Shown: positions 1-10,387, counted from the first letter of the stretch. The stretch: DNA of 64,000 nt from Psychrobacter arenosus (GCF_904848165.1 NZ_LR884459.1:1488001-1552000), one strand, 5' to 3'. Made by a program: numbers and translations. The notes: generated from the letters alone by a model not told the origin.

Positions 1-149
1 GGAATAATAGGAATGCCATTCTTGTCATACTCGACCTCACGAGCGGCGGTACCACTGCGCTGACGTTTAAGACTTCGGATGACCATAAATAACCCTGCTA
101 AAATAATCAGTGCAGCACTGACAATCAAAATAAACTGAATCGTGGTCAT
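1..149 (-). CDS. zipA: ZipA, cell division protein, N-terminal part (cut by window edge)
   Basis: ZipA anchors FtsZ filaments to the inner membrane at the septum. Only the first 49 codons are in the window. They start with MTTIQFILIVSAALIILAGL, a short N-terminal membrane anchor, followed at once by a basic stretch (IRSLKRQR) that would lie in the cytoplasm. The FtsZ-binding domain would be beyond the left edge. The identification rests on this anchor and on the position directly downstream of smc, because smc-zipA(-ligA) is a common order in Moraxellaceae and Pseudomonadales. The protein is too short here for certainty. Confidence 0.7.
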   Translation of the reverse strand, partial: MTTIQFILIVSAALIILAGLFMVIRSLKRQRSGTAAREVEYDKNGIPII

Positions 150-283
150 GGTTTCGTTACATCCTAGCGCCTGAGGCAATATAAGTTGGAAAATAAAAGG
201 TCGTGGAGTTGGCAATAGTCTAACATGACTGACAGGTATCGTCATCACGACTGCAAAAAATGCTAAAGGTAAAACTATTCTGG

Positions 284-3200
284 CTAAACGTCAATATATT
301 GCTCAGCTTCTTCTAAACTTACACTGACTAAGGTGGATACGCCAGCTTGTGGCATGGTGATCCCCTTTAGTTCATCGGCAATCTGCATAGCGAGTTTATT
401 GTGGCTAATAAAGATAAACTGGACATCATCGGCCAGCTCATGAATCAGCCCCGTAAAGCGCTTCACGTTGGCATCATCGAGCGGGGCATCGACTTCATCG
501 AGCACACAAAATGGTGCGGGATGTTGCTTAAAAATAGCGAAGATTAAGCTAAGCGCGGTGAGGGTTTTCTCTCCCCCCGATAATACGGCCAAGCGGCTGT
601 TCTTTTTACCTTTAGGCTGTGCCATCAGCTCAATACCGGCGCGCCATTTATCCGCTTTAGCCAGACTGTCATCGTCTTGTAGGCTCAGCATAGCTTGACC
701 GCCGCCAAAGACTTTGGCGAATAAACTCGCTAAGTCGCGGTTCACTGCCTCTAAAGTCTGGTTAAATAAGGCCTTAGTTTTGGTATCAATCGTGGCGATA
801 GCATCGGTCAACGTATCCATACTGGCGGTAATATCACCAATCTGCTGCTCTAAAGGTAGCAAGCGCGACTCTACTTCTACCAATTCTGCCGCCGCCGCCA
901 AGTTGACCGCACCCATCGTCGATAGCCTGCGTGCAAGTTCAGTTTCGCGTTTTTGTAGCTCGGCTTGATTGTCTGCTTGCTTGCTCGTGCGCGAGCTGTG
1001 ACTGCCGTAAGCGATAAGCTCAGTCAAGATGGTCGATGGACTGACTGCTGAGCCTGTCGCTAGCAGACGCTCGCTAGCCTCTTTAATACGTTCAGCATAA
1101 ATCGCTACTTGGGTCATATGCTCAGCAAGCGTAGCCTGTTGCTGCTGCAGCATATTCTGTAAGGTTTCGAGTTGCTGGTGCTCATCCGTATGCTGCGATC
1201 TTAGTGTTGCTAAGCTGGCTTTATACTCCTCAAGAGCGATTTGCTGCTCATGACCAACGCTATCGGCTGATTTCTGCGCCGCTTGTAGCTCGGGTAACTT
1301 CACTTGATCCCGCTCTAATTGCCGCTCAGCCGCTTGTAGCGAGTTGCGCAAATGCTCTTGCTGACCTGCTAATTTAGTACGCTGCGTACTAGCATGGTTA
1401 GCGGCTAATGTGGCTTCTTTACTCTCAAACCGTAAGTTTTGTAGGGTCTCACGGTCAACCTGTAAGGTTTGCTGATGCTGCTCACGCTCGCTAGCAAGAC
1501 GGTCGCGCTCACTTTGCAGCTCGCTAAATTGCGGCTGTAGTCTAGTTAATTGCTCAGCAATAGCTGCCGCTTGCGCCTCTAACTCCGCTTGCGTTTGCTT
1601 AAGCTCTTGCTGCTCGCTATCTAAGGCCTCACGCTCAGCCTGCAAACGCACTTGCTCGGCTTGTTGGCGCTCATGTTGGGCTTGCAAAGTGGTTAGCCGT
1701 TGCTGTTCGCTATGCTCGCTATGCGTCAAGGCTTTGGCTTGCGCATTGAGCTCCTGCACCGTAACCGCCAATTCATCGTGCTGCGCTTGTAACGTCTTAG
1801 TTTCACGGTTAAGACTATCTAGCCTATCTTCGACTTCGCTTAGCGACTCCTCCAATTCGGCCAGTCGCTCTTGCTGCTGCAGACGCTGTGCTAAAAACTG
1901 CGCATTATTTGCGGCATTACCTTTGCCCGTCAGCTTAGACAGATGTAGCGTGCCGGCATGACTTACCAGCCAACCTGATGGCGTGAGTAATAACGCCCCT
2001 TTGGGCAACTGTGCGAGGGTCTCACGTAGCATAGAGGACTCGTCTTGCGCAGACGTTGTCGTTATAGCACCCGTAAGTAAATAACATTGCTGCCAAATCG
2101 CTAGCTTAGGTTTGCTAATCAGTTGGCTTAATGGCGCGGCATTAGCAACATCTACCAAGGGTGCGGTAGCGGAAGAACTCGAATCTGCCGCAAATAATAA
2201 GCTATTGGTCGCTACTGAGGCTTGTTGAGCTGCGTCATACGGTTGTGAATATAGAGCTGCCAAAGTAGCTACTATTTCTGGCGTCGCCTCTTTTATAAAA
2301 GGCGGCTCTACCAACGCACTGTCTAACCATAACGTCAGCCAATAATCTAAAACCTCGGCATGTGCCTTACCCGCTGGGCTAAGTTCAATTTGTTCGCTTA
2401 ACTTTGGCAGTGTCGCTAATTGCTTAAGGCTGTCAGATTTAGATAAAGAGTTTTCTGATTTAGCTGGATTATTGGTAGCCGCTATTTGTTTTACTGGCTG
2501 TTTAGGTGGATGTAGCATCCGGTGTAGGCTATCGTACTCACCCGACAAGGTAGCGTGGCGCTTCTCTAAGGTTTGCTGCGCTTTCTGCTTTTGTTGTAGT
2601 CCCTGGGCTAGCTCATCCAGTTTGGGCTGCGCACTGGCTAGGCGCTCTTCTAAGTCCTCATGTTGACGACTGAGACTGGTGAGCGTGGCACGGATTTGTT
2701 TAAGCTGCTCATCTAGGCTAATTATTGGTTTTGCATTAGCAACTACCGACTCATTATTTACGGAGTTCACACCAGACAACTCAGCAAAGTGTTGCTGCCA
2801 TTTATTATTTTGGCGTTGCCACTTCTCTAACTGAGCGTTAAGCTGCTGCTGTGCTTGCGCTTGGAGGGCTTGCTGCTGCTCCTGCTGACGTCTTTGCGAC
2901 TGTACATCATTGATTTGCTGTTGTAGCGTTTGCCAAGCCGCCTCTAACGGCGCTTGACTGGCTTGCTGCTCGGCGAGCTTGCTCTCTAACGCTGCAATGG
3001 TTGGCGCTAATGCTTCTAAACGGGCATTCTGTTCGCTATACTGCTGCGCTAACTCAGCCAACTCAGCATCACTACGCTCAAGCTGCCCTTGCAACCCATG
3101 GATACGGCGGTCGCTCTGGGTCAGCTTTTCTTGCAGGGTGTTCAATTGATGATTGGCTTGCTGACGGGCCAATTCATGTTGATGATAGCGGTCTTGCGCA

Positions 3201-4072
3201 TCGTCTTTGAGCCATTGCGCTTCCGCCATGCGCGACTCTAACTTAGCCAATTTCTCTTTAAGCGTGTTGATAGTCGCTGTCGAGGCTTCAACTTGTTTAT
3301 TAACTTGCTGCTGTTCGGCTTTATGCTTGAGCTCTTGTAGCTTAGCTTCGGTCAATTGCGCTATCGCAAGCTTTTGCTGTACATCATTGAGCTCGTCTTT
3401 CAAACCTTGATAAGCCTGCGCACTGGCGGCTTGCCGAGCTAAAGTCTTTTGCTGACGCGCCAACTCACTGCGCATATCGTCTAGCCGTGCTAAGTTATCC
3501 GCAGTAGTGACCAGCTTTTTTTGCGTTTCTTCACGGCGGGCTTGGTAGCGAGAGACGCCTGCTGCCTCTTCGATAAACTCGCGCAACTGTAGCGGGCTAG
3601 AATCGACAATGCGCCCAATCATACCCTGCTCAATCACGGCATAGCTGCGCGAACCCAGACCGGTGCCTAGAAAAACATCGATCACATCACGGCGACGGCA
3701 ACGGGTGCCATTAATAAAGTAGTCCGATTTGCCGTCTCTATTCACCTGCCTGCGAATCGACAACTCTTGATAGAGATTTAATTCGTGGCGAATCCCTGTG
3801 GCTTCATCTTGAGTATGCTCAATGGTGAGCTCAACACTCGCCACACTTTTAGCGGATTTACTGTCGGTGCCAGCAAAGATGACATCACTCATTGCGCCGC
3901 CCCGCAACTGCTTGGCAGACGACTCTCCCAATACCCAACGAATGGCGTCAATGACATTGGATTTGCCACAGCCGTTCGGTCCGACAATGGCGGTGATGCC
4001 ATGACGAAAAGTAAAGGTCGTCGGATTGGCAAAGGATTTAAAGCCTGCCAGTTTGAGAGATTTTAAACGCAT
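284..4072 (-). CDS. smc: SMC, chromosome partition ATPase
   Basis: SMC is the long coiled-coil ATPase of the bacterial condensin and organises and segregates the chromosome. The 1262-residue protein opens with the typical MRLKSLKLAGFKSFA and a Walker A GPNGCGKS at residues 31-38. Two long Gln/Ala/Leu-rich coiled-coil arms flank a hinge around the middle. The C-terminal head has the ABC signature LSGGEKTLTALSL and Walker B CVLDEVDAPLDD. The linker around residues 520-560 is Ser/Lys/Asn-rich and looks poorly conserved. Length is slightly above the usual 1150-1200. It precedes zipA on the same strand with about 130 bp between. No scpA or scpB is present in the window. Confidence 0.96.
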   Translation of the reverse strand: MRLKSLKLAGFKSFANPTTFTFRHGITAIVGPNGCGKSNVIDAIRWVLGESSAKQLRGGAMSDVIFAGTDSKSAKSVASVELTIEHTQDEATGIRHELNLYQELSIRRQVNRDGKSDYFINGTRCRRRDVIDVFLGTGLGSRSYAVIEQGMIGRIVDSSPLQLREFIEEAAGVSRYQARREETQKKLVTTADNLARLDDMRSELARQQKTLARQAASAQAYQGLKDELNDVQQKLAIAQLTEAKLQELKHKAEQQQVNKQVEASTATINTLKEKLAKLESRMAEAQWLKDDAQDRYHQHELARQQANHQLNTLQEKLTQSDRRIHGLQGQLERSDAELAELAQQYSEQNARLEALAPTIAALESKLAEQQASQAPLEAAWQTLQQQINDVQSQRRQQEQQQALQAQAQQQLNAQLEKWQRQNNKWQQHFAELSGVNSVNNESVVANAKPIISLDEQLKQIRATLTSLSRQHEDLEERLASAQPKLDELAQGLQQKQKAQQTLEKRHATLSGEYDSLHRMLHPPKQPVKQIAATNNPAKSENSLSKSDSLKQLATLPKLSEQIELSPAGKAHAEVLDYWLTLWLDSALVEPPFIKEATPEIVATLAALYSQPYDAAQQASVATNSLLFAADSSSSATAPLVDVANAAPLSQLISKPKLAIWQQCYLLTGAITTTSAQDESSMLRETLAQLPKGALLLTPSGWLVSHAGTLHLSKLTGKGNAANNAQFLAQRLQQQERLAELEESLSEVEDRLDSLNRETKTLQAQHDELAVTVQELNAQAKALTHSEHSEQQRLTTLQAQHERQQAEQVRLQAEREALDSEQQELKQTQAELEAQAAAIAEQLTRLQPQFSELQSERDRLASEREQHQQTLQVDRETLQNLRFESKEATLAANHASTQRTKLAGQQEHLRNSLQAAERQLERDQVKLPELQAAQKSADSVGHEQQIALEEYKASLATLRSQHTDEHQQLETLQNMLQQQQATLAEHMTQVAIYAERIKEASERLLATGSAVSPSTILTELIAYGSHSSRTSKQADNQAELQKRETELARRLSTMGAVNLAAAAELVEVESRLLPLEQQIGDITASMDTLTDAIATIDTKTKALFNQTLEAVNRDLASLFAKVFGGGQAMLSLQDDDSLAKADKWRAGIELMAQPKGKKNSRLAVLSGGEKTLTALSLIFAIFKQHPAPFCVLDEVDAPLDDANVKRFTGLIHELADDVQFIFISHNKLAMQIADELKGITMPQAGVSTLVSVSLEEAEQYIDV

Positions 4073-4241
4073 GAAGGCCGCATAGTATGAGGTAAAGTTG
4101 CTATCGGAAAGCGGCGTATTTTACCTGAAATTGGGTAAGGTTTGTAAGTTCATCCTAGATTGCTAATGTAAGTAATTATGCTGAGCTCGTAAATTAGCGT
4201 TCTTGAGAAACTAAGCAAAACTGCTCAGCTTCCCATTATAT

Positions 4242-5177
4242 CTATGCATGCATAAACGACTTGGATTGCAGACTTTGGTTAAATCCTTTAATTAGTTTCT
4301 CTTCTACTTGGCAAACCATATTATCACGTAAGTAATTATCATTAAATTCGATGAATTCCGCCCAAGTCATACTGGCTATTTCTATATGATTAACCACATC
4401 TAGCAACTCAGACCTTAATAGGTGTTGATATTTCTCTGGTTTACGTCGGCAATAAGCAAGCTCGTGCTCTATTAGCGTCTGTTTATCATGTTTTAGTGAG
4501 CTACCGCCAATAAACAACAATACATATTTTGCGTCTTTATTGATAAACCCTTTATCCACTAAAGCTTCATACATTAAACAATATTTAAGAATCTGGTCAG
4601 CGTTTTTTGAACCATTTAACTTAAGCTCATTAGCTACTAATAGATTCGCTTGATGGTTATAAGCTAAATTATCCATCTGCATAGCTTTAAGTTCAGTACT
4701 ATAAGCAAAGACGCCACTATTGCCATGAGTGGACCAGCAGCTATCCGCTATCACTGGTGTATATTGCTCATAAAATTTATTTAAATAATTATCGCTGCAT
4801 AAATTAAGAAATATATCGAACTCTTTGTTCACATAGTCTTCAGAGAAATATTTTAAACGGCGCAGAGCTTCACGCGCATTGCAGATACCAGTCGTTTGCT
4901 TAGCGTATCGATCTAATTGTTCCGTCTCACTCATTATATGATTGAGCTTATTTCCTATCTCATTTTGAATCTCTATTAGCTCTTTTCCCTGCATATCATC
5001 ATGCAGTGCCCAGTCAATAATTTGATTCACAAATTGCTTTTTTTTAATACCTAAAATACTTTGTGGTGACCAAGTGACAAACTCCACCATATTAGATAGA
5101 CCTGTCGTCCATGATATTTCATCTTTTAGATGGGTAATTGAGCCAAATACTTTGCGGAACTTTTCTGGTGCTTTCAT
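4242..5177 (-). CDS. Orphan protein with a possible PD-(D/E)XK nuclease-like core
   Basis: I do not recognise this 311-residue protein as a named family. It has no signal peptide or membrane segment and is rich in Leu, Asn, Lys and Tyr. The central segment has D169, then E184-L-K186 at the end of a hydrophobic strand (NLLVANELKL), then Q195-x3-Y199 in a helix. This spacing resembles the D...ExK...QxxxY pattern of some PD-(D/E)XK nuclease-fold proteins, so a restriction-like fold is possible but unproven. It stands alone between smc and a TauE gene, with no methylase or toxin-antitoxin partner. A GGCCTTAGCAT leader gives only a weak ribosome site before the ATG. Confidence 0.6.
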   Translation of the reverse strand: MKAPEKFRKVFGSITHLKDEISWTTGLSNMVEFVTWSPQSILGIKKKQFVNQIIDWALHDDMQGKELIEIQNEIGNKLNHIMSETEQLDRYAKQTTGICNAREALRRLKYFSEDYVNKEFDIFLNLCSDNYLNKFYEQYTPVIADSCWSTHGNSGVFAYSTELKAMQMDNLAYNHQANLLVANELKLNGSKNADQILKYCLMYEALVDKGFINKDAKYVLLFIGGSSLKHDKQTLIEHELAYCRRKPEKYQHLLRSELLDVVNHIEIASMTWAEFIEFNDNYLRDNMVCQVEEKLIKGFNQSLQSKSFMHA

Positions 5178-5227
5178 ATGCTAAGGCCTCCCTATCTATT
5201 GGTTCTTTGTACACTGAATCTAAATAC

Positions 5228-6043
5228 TTAAATCACCCCCATACCCTGAAGCCCCGACCAAAGTAACTGACCACCCGCGAATACCAGTAAAACCCCAAAC
5301 GCTTTCTTAAGGGTAGCAGCCGGCAATTGATGCGCCCATTTTGCGCCAAATTTTGCCATGATAAAGCTAGCAGCAGAAATACAGAAAAAACCAACGATAT
5401 GGACGAAACCAAAGGTGCCTTCTGGTAAATTCGCCACGTCTTGACCAAACCAAGCAAAGCCGATAGCCCCTGCTAAAGCGATAGGGAGACCGCAAGCCGC
5501 AGAAGTGCCCACCGCTTGGCGCATTGGCAATCCGGCCCAAGTCAAAAAAGGCACCGTCAAACTACCGCCACCAATCCCAAAGATGGATGAGGCTAAACCA
5601 ATACCCGTACCCGCTCCCACCTGAATAGGCGTCGAAGGCACCGGTTTGCCCAATTGCTCTTTATTAGAAAGAAACAACATTTTAAAGGCAATTAATAAGG
5701 CGCCTGCACCAATGAGCGCTTGTAGGGTATTGCCATTAATTTGCTCGGCCACTGCCGCCCCTAGTAGACTGCCTACGACGAGTCCTCCTGCCATCCTTTT
5801 CCAAATCTCCCACCGTACCCCGCCGCGTTTATTATGCGCCGTCAGCGAGCTGATCGAAGTGACGATAATCGTGGCTAACGAGGTGCCAACGGCCAAATGC
5901 GCTACGACATCAGGAGAGTAGCCAAAAGCAGTAAACAACCAAATCAAAGCTGGGACGATAATCATGCCACCGCCAACCCCAAACAGACCCGCACAGACTC
6001 CTGCAAACGCACCCGCTACTAAAAACCACACTACCATCGCCAT
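5228..6043 (-). CDS. TauE/SafE-family membrane transporter
   Basis: A 271-residue polytopic membrane protein of the sulfite exporter TauE/SafE family, whose members move small anions such as sulfite or sulfoacetate across the inner membrane. The two halves each carry the family's glycine-rich motif: GVGGGMIIVPAL near residue 23 and GIGGGSLTVPFL near residue 157. This is the internal duplication expected of TauE. About seven to eight hydrophobic segments are visible. No sulfur, taurine or phosphonate genes are nearby, so the substrate cannot be guessed. The gene runs alone on the minus strand and is divergent from birA. Confidence 0.85.
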   Translation of the reverse strand: MAMVVWFLVAGAFAGVCAGLFGVGGGMIIVPALIWLFTAFGYSPDVVAHLAVGTSLATIIVTSISSLTAHNKRGGVRWEIWKRMAGGLVVGSLLGAAVAEQINGNTLQALIGAGALLIAFKMLFLSNKEQLGKPVPSTPIQVGAGTGIGLASSIFGIGGGSLTVPFLTWAGLPMRQAVGTSAACGLPIALAGAIGFAWFGQDVANLPEGTFGFVHIVGFFCISAASFIMAKFGAKWAHQLPAATLKKAFGVLLVFAGGQLLWSGLQGMGVI

Positions 6044-6268
6044 CGCACTATACCTTTATCGAATGAGAATTACGTTCGCCTGCCCTGTATATCCGGCCGT
6101 GACTCAGTTAAAATTCACGAAATACAACCGTAAACTGCTACACTTAACCCTTTGCTTTTATGTAGGCCTAGCCGCTACTTGGCTTTAATTTAGCCAGCGC
6201 TCAGTATAACAGACCCTTTAGCAAAGCCTTTACGCTTCAATTCACCATTCCTATTTAGCAGCCGCCTA

Positions 6269-7192
6269 ATGTCTCTACTTTCTAATTTAAATCACCGTCA
6301 CCAAAGCCACTCTCTCTCCACCAATAGCCAACTAATCGCTGAAATTAAGGACGGTCAGCTTGATGCTTTGCAACCGCACTTATTGACGGCAGCAAGTCAA
6401 AGTGGTGGTCGTGGACAGCATGGCCGCAGTTGGCAATCGCCAGAGGGCAATATTTATCTGTCCTTATACCTACCGATGACCCAGTCCATTACCGGTTTAT
6501 TCTCCTTAATTGTTGGCTTTGAGCTGGCGATGATGCCAGTGATTCAGCAGCTTAATACTCAGCGAGTGGCACAGAATAAAAATATCATTGGGGTAAAATG
6601 GGCGAATGATTTAGGGTTTTATGACACTAGAGATGAGAGCTATCAAAATGGCGAAGTTAACGAGCTAACCACTAATGAAACCGCTAATAACAAGCTATTA
6701 TTTAATAAATTAGCGGGCATTTTAATCGAACCTATATGGCAACATGGCAAGCTTATAGGCTGCGTCATTGGGGTAGGCATTAATGTTTTGGCCACGCCTA
6801 CCTTGACCCAAGCCACTTTAGAAGGGATGAGCTATCGGGCGATTAGTCTAGCGGACTTATGGGAAGATAAATCAGCAAATCAAGCACAAGGGTTAGCCTT
6901 ACCTGAACTGTATGGCGAAGTGGCACAAGCTTTAATTAACGCTTACACACGCTTTGAGCAGATGCGCGATACCCCAAGCCGCGTGGATGAATTTTTGCAA
7001 TTATTTGCGCAAGTGGATGCTTTAGCCGGTAAACGTTTGCAGGTACATCGGCAGATCCAAGAGGTTGAAGAGACACTATCGGGTGTGGCCAGTGGTATCA
7101 GCCCGCATGGGTGTTTGCAATTACGCCTTGATGACGCTACGCTAACGGCGCTGTTTACCGGCCGTATTGATGTGCTCGGTAACTCTGTATAA
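6269..7192 (+). CDS. birA: Biotin--[acetyl-CoA-carboxylase] ligase, monofunctional
   Basis: BirA activates biotin with ATP and attaches it to a lysine of biotin carboxyl carrier domains. The 307-residue protein has the biotinyl-AMP loop (SGGRGQHGRSWQ, residues 46-57), the KWANDL motif with the catalytic lysine, and AGILIEP. The N-terminal winged-helix DNA-binding domain of E. coli BirA is absent, so it should not repress a bio operon. A polar, poorly conserved insertion sits between KWANDLGFYD and NKLAGILIE. One likely client in this window is the LiuD biotin domain encoded at 10.6-12.7 kb. coaX follows 63 bp downstream and is probably cotranscribed. Confidence 0.93.
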   Translation: MSLLSNLNHRHQSHSLSTNSQLIAEIKDGQLDALQPHLLTAASQSGGRGQHGRSWQSPEGNIYLSLYLPMTQSITGLFSLIVGFELAMMPVIQQLNTQRVAQNKNIIGVKWANDLGFYDTRDESYQNGEVNELTTNETANNKLLFNKLAGILIEPIWQHGKLIGCVIGVGINVLATPTLTQATLEGMSYRAISLADLWEDKSANQAQGLALPELYGEVAQALINAYTRFEQMRDTPSRVDEFLQLFAQVDALAGKRLQVHRQIQEVEETLSGVASGISPHGCLQLRLDDATLTALFTGRIDVLGNSV

Positions 7193-7255
7193 TTTGCTCA
7201 ACGCTTCACCTTGACGGCATCCCAAACCTAAAACTACCCCAAGGACCCTATTTTT

Positions 7256-7981
7256 ATGTCGAATCTGTGGTTGGATCTTGGCAACACTCGTCTTAAATAC
7301 TGGCTGACCGATGAAGTGGGGCAACTCGTCACGCACCAAGCGAGGCAACACTTGCAAGCGCCAGCTGAACTGTTAATGGGTTTGACGGATCGTATTGAGC
7401 GATTAGCACCTGAATTTATAGGTATTTCTTCCGTATTAGGCGATCAGATTAATGCCTCAGTTGCTGAAACCCTAAGCCATCTGGGCATCGCTTTTGAGTT
7501 TGTGCATGTGGATGCCGAGCATAGATTAATGCGCAGTAACTACGAGGCCAATCAATTGGGAGTGGATCGATGGTTACAAATGCTGGGGGTCGTGGACCGT
7601 AAAAAACGTCAGTGTGTCATCGGTTGTGGTACTGCGGTAACTATCGATTTGATCGACCATGCCGAGCATATGGGCGGCTATATTTTTCCCAATATTTATT
7701 TACAGCGTGAATCTTTATTTTCGGGCACTAAGCAAATTACGATATCCAACGGGGTCTTCGACAGTATTGCCCCTGGTATCTGTACGCAAGATGCGGTACA
7801 TCGCGGTATCCTGCTCTCTATCGTCGGGGCTATTAATGAAATCAGCCAACGTCATCCCAACTTTGAGCTGATATTTACTGGTGGTGATGCGCCCATTATT
7901 GCCCAGCATATTACTCGCCCCGTCTATATTCGCAATGACTTATTATTAGAAGGCTTAGGACGATTTTTTCATGATTATTAA
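7256..7981 (+). CDS. coaX: Type III pantothenate kinase
   Basis: CoaX phosphorylates pantothenate in the first committed step of coenzyme A synthesis. The 241-residue protein has the ASKHA-fold motifs of the type III enzymes: WLDLGNTRLKYW at the N-terminus (phosphate 1 loop), GVDRWLQMLG in the middle, and GCGTAVTIDLI followed by GGYIFPN. An AAGGA ribosome site lies 10 bp before the ATG. It follows birA closely, an arrangement common in gammaproteobacteria that use CoaX. A strong stem-loop terminator follows. Confidence 0.95.
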   Translation: MSNLWLDLGNTRLKYWLTDEVGQLVTHQARQHLQAPAELLMGLTDRIERLAPEFIGISSVLGDQINASVAETLSHLGIAFEFVHVDAEHRLMRSNYEANQLGVDRWLQMLGVVDRKKRQCVIGCGTAVTIDLIDHAEHMGGYIFPNIYLQRESLFSGTKQITISNGVFDSIAPGICTQDAVHRGILLSIVGAINEISQRHPNFELIFTGGDAPIIAQHITRPVYIRNDLLLEGLGRFFHDY

Positions 7982-8056
7982 AATCGATTCATAATTTCTG
8001 GTTAATAACAGCTATGACCTTTAAGTTTAGCGGTCTGCTAGCAAGTCTAAGAATGC

Positions 8057-8090
8057 AAAAGCCCCGCTTATAAGAAGCAGGGCTTTTTTT
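8057..8090 (+). terminator. Rho-independent terminator after coaX, probably bidirectional
   Basis: A GCCC-GCTT / AAGC-GGGC stem with a five-base loop is followed by seven T on the plus strand and preceded by AAAA. It can therefore also stop minus-strand transcripts arriving from the liu cluster. Confidence 0.85.
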
Positions 8091-8135
8091 ATGCGTTATT
8101 ATGATTTTTTAATAGCTACGGGTTTTATAAAACCG

Positions 8136-9314
8136 CTATTTGGTCTCATTAAACAATTCACGACCAATTAGCATACGGCGAATTTCACTGGTGCCGGCGC
8201 CAATCTCATACAGCTTGGCATCACGCCATAAGCGACCTAGCGGGTATTCATTGGTATAGCCATTACCCCCAAAGATTTGAATGCCCTCACCCGCCATCCA
8301 AGTGGCTTTTTCCGCACACCAGAGAATCACACTGGCGCAGTCTTTACGCACTTGGCGGCCATCACCTTCACCGAGGGCATCAAGGTTTTTGCCGATGGTA
8401 TACAGGAAGCTGCGCGCGGCTTGCAAAATGGTATACATATCCGCGACCTTACCCTGAATCAGCTGAAACTCACCGATAGACTGACCAAACTGCTTACGGT
8501 CATGGATATAAGGGATGACGTTGTCCATAACGGCTTGCATAATGCCGACGGGCCCTGCCGCTAGCACAGCGCGCTCATAATCGAGACCACTCATCAGGAC
8601 TCTGACCCCGTTATTTACGCCACCTAGGACATTTTCACTAGGGACAAAGACGTTTTTAAAGGTCATCTCACCGGTGTTACTACCGCGCATACCGAGTTTG
8701 TCGAGCTTTTGCGCGGTACCGAACCCTTCCATACCTTTCTCTACGATAAACGCAGTGATACCTTTGGCGCCCAACTCTGGATTGGTCTTAGCATAGACCA
8801 CCATAACATCGGCATCAGGGCCGTTGGTAATCCACATTTTAGTACCGTTAAGCACATAACCGCCGTCTTTTTCTTCAGCGCGTAGGGTCATGCTGGTGAC
8901 GTCAGAACCTGCGCCCGGCTCACTCATGGCAAGCGCTCCGATAGATTCTCCGCTAATGAGTTTAGGCAGATATTTTTGTTTTTGCTCTTCATTACCATTG
9001 CGCTTAAGCTGGTTAATACACAGGTTAGAATGCGCGCCGTAGCTCAACGCGACTGAGGCAGAAGCGCGGCTAATCTCTTCCAACGCCACCATATGCGCCA
9101 CATAGCCCATGTCGACGCCGCCGTATTCCTCAGAAACGGTGATGCCATGTAAGCCTAAATCGCCCATCTTTTGCCATAAATCCATAGGGAAAGCATCACT
9201 ACTGTCTATCTCGCTAGCGCGTGGGGCAATTTCAGCATCCGCGAAGCTTTTGACGGTATCACGAAGGGCGGCGATATCTTCGCCTAATTGAAAATCTAAA
9301 CCGATGGTCGACAT
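8136..9314 (-). CDS. liuA: Isovaleryl-CoA dehydrogenase
   Basis: This FAD enzyme oxidises isovaleryl-CoA to 3-methylcrotonyl-CoA in leucine degradation and passes electrons to ETF. The 392-residue protein has the acyl-CoA dehydrogenase signatures [15 protein letters not shown] and [15 protein letters not shown]...GTSEIRR. The candidate catalytic base is E247 in [13 protein letters not shown]. That is the position used by isovaleryl-CoA dehydrogenases rather than the C-terminal Glu of medium- and short-chain enzymes, and it supports the substrate call. It is the last gene of the minus-strand liu cluster, 164 bp after mvaB. Confidence 0.93.
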   Translation of the reverse strand: MSTIGLDFQLGEDIAALRDTVKSFADAEIAPRASEIDSSDAFPMDLWQKMGDLGLHGITVSEEYGGVDMGYVAHMVALEEISRASASVALSYGAHSNLCINQLKRNGNEEQKQKYLPKLISGESIGALAMSEPGAGSDVTSMTLRAEEKDGGYVLNGTKMWITNGPDADVMVVYAKTNPELGAKGITAFIVEKGMEGFGTAQKLDKLGMRGSNTGEMTFKNVFVPSENVLGGVNNGVRVLMSGLDYERAVLAAGPVGIMQAVMDNVIPYIHDRKQFGQSIGEFQLIQGKVADMYTILQAARSFLYTIGKNLDALGEGDGRQVRKDCASVILWCAEKATWMAGEGIQIFGGNGYTNEYPLGRLWRDAKLYEIGAGTSEIRRMLIGRELFNETK

Positions 9315-9478
9315 AAAATATCCTTTTCTATGGGCTAACTTAAGCAGTCAGTTATTGGGTTATGGTTAAAATAATAGGGTTGGTAATAATACAATTTAAT
9401 ATAAAACTTAGGGCAATAACAGAGCAAAACAATACTAAATATCAGGGTAAAGATTCATGCATTTAAGCTCATTAATGC

Positions 9479-10387
9479 TTAACGATTGAGCAGCGCCGTA
9501 GCGACTTTTGAGCCATTTTTTCGACCTAAATGATCGCTAATTCTTTGACCAACCAAGCTTAATTTATCTAAATCTATGCCGGTATGAATGCCCATACCGT
9601 GCAGCATATAAACCACATCTTCGGTGGCCACATTACCGGTGGCGCCTTTGGCATAAGGACACCCGCCTAAACCGGCTGTAGAAGTATCAAACTGACGGAT
9701 ACCCAACTCAAGCGCCGCTAAAGTATTGGCGACAGCTTGCCCATAAGTATCATGGAAATGGCCCGATATATCCGCAATATCAATATAATCGAAGGCGGCC
9801 TTCAGGGCATTCTGAATTTTAACGGGCGTCCCTACCCCAATCGTATCCGCTATACCAATGTGTTCTGCACCGATATCGACCAAACGCTTGGTCACATAAG
9901 CCACTTTATCCGGTGAAATTTCGCCCTCGTAAGGACAACCAACGGTACACGAGATAACCCCACGTACTTTGATGCCGGCAGCTTTAGCAGCAGCAGCAAC
10001 TGGGGCAAAACGTTCGATACTCTCATCAATACTGCAGTTGATATTTTTTTGGCTAAAGGCTTCGCTAGCTGACCCAAAAATCACTACCTCATCAGGTGAA
10101 TAAGCGACTGCACTTTCAAAACCGCGCATATTCGGCACCAGCACTGAATAGCACACGTTGCTATGACGTTTGGCATCGTTTAAGGCTTGCATCAAGGCAG
10201 CATTATCGCCCATCTGAGGCACCCATTTCGGTGAGACGAAGCTAGTAACTTCTAACTTTTTGACACCCGCATCAATCAAACCCGCAATCAGCTCACGTTT
10301 GATATCAGTCGGCACGTTTTGCTTTTCGTTTTGTAGGCCGTCGCGTGGGCTGACGTCTACAATTAATACATTGTCGGGATAATTCAT
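9479..10387 (-). CDS. mvaB: Hydroxymethylglutaryl-CoA lyase
   Basis: HMG-CoA lyase cleaves 3-hydroxy-3-methylglutaryl-CoA into acetoacetate and acetyl-CoA, the final step of leucine catabolism. The 302-residue TIM-barrel protein carries DVSPRDGLQNE at the N-terminus, the metal-binding HFHDTYGQ around residues 209-215, and the signature GLGGCPYAKGATGN with the catalytic cysteine at residue 242. It lies between liuD and liuA and corresponds to liuE of Pseudomonas. The gap to liuD (about 250 bp) contains a palindromic repeat, so there may be partial termination within the cluster. Confidence 0.95.
   Translation of the reverse strand: MNYPDNVLIVDVSPRDGLQNEKQNVPTDIKRELIAGLIDAGVKKLEVTSFVSPKWVPQMGDNAALMQALNDAKRHSNVCYSVLVPNMRGFESAVAYSPDEVVIFGSASEAFSQKNINCSIDESIERFAPVAAAAKAAGIKVRGVISCTVGCPYEGEISPDKVAYVTKRLVDIGAEHIGIADTIGVGTPVKIQNALKAAFDYIDIADISGHFHDTYGQAVANTLAALELGIRQFDTSTAGLGGCPYAKGATGNVATEDVVYMLHGMGIHTGIDLDKLSLVGQRISDHLGRKNGSKVATALLNR

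Noticed and set aside
2472..2666. Open frames opposite the smc coding region (several)
   Set aside because: Antisense shadows of a gene with strongly biased Gln/Leu/Ala codons; Cys/Ser-rich translations without motifs.
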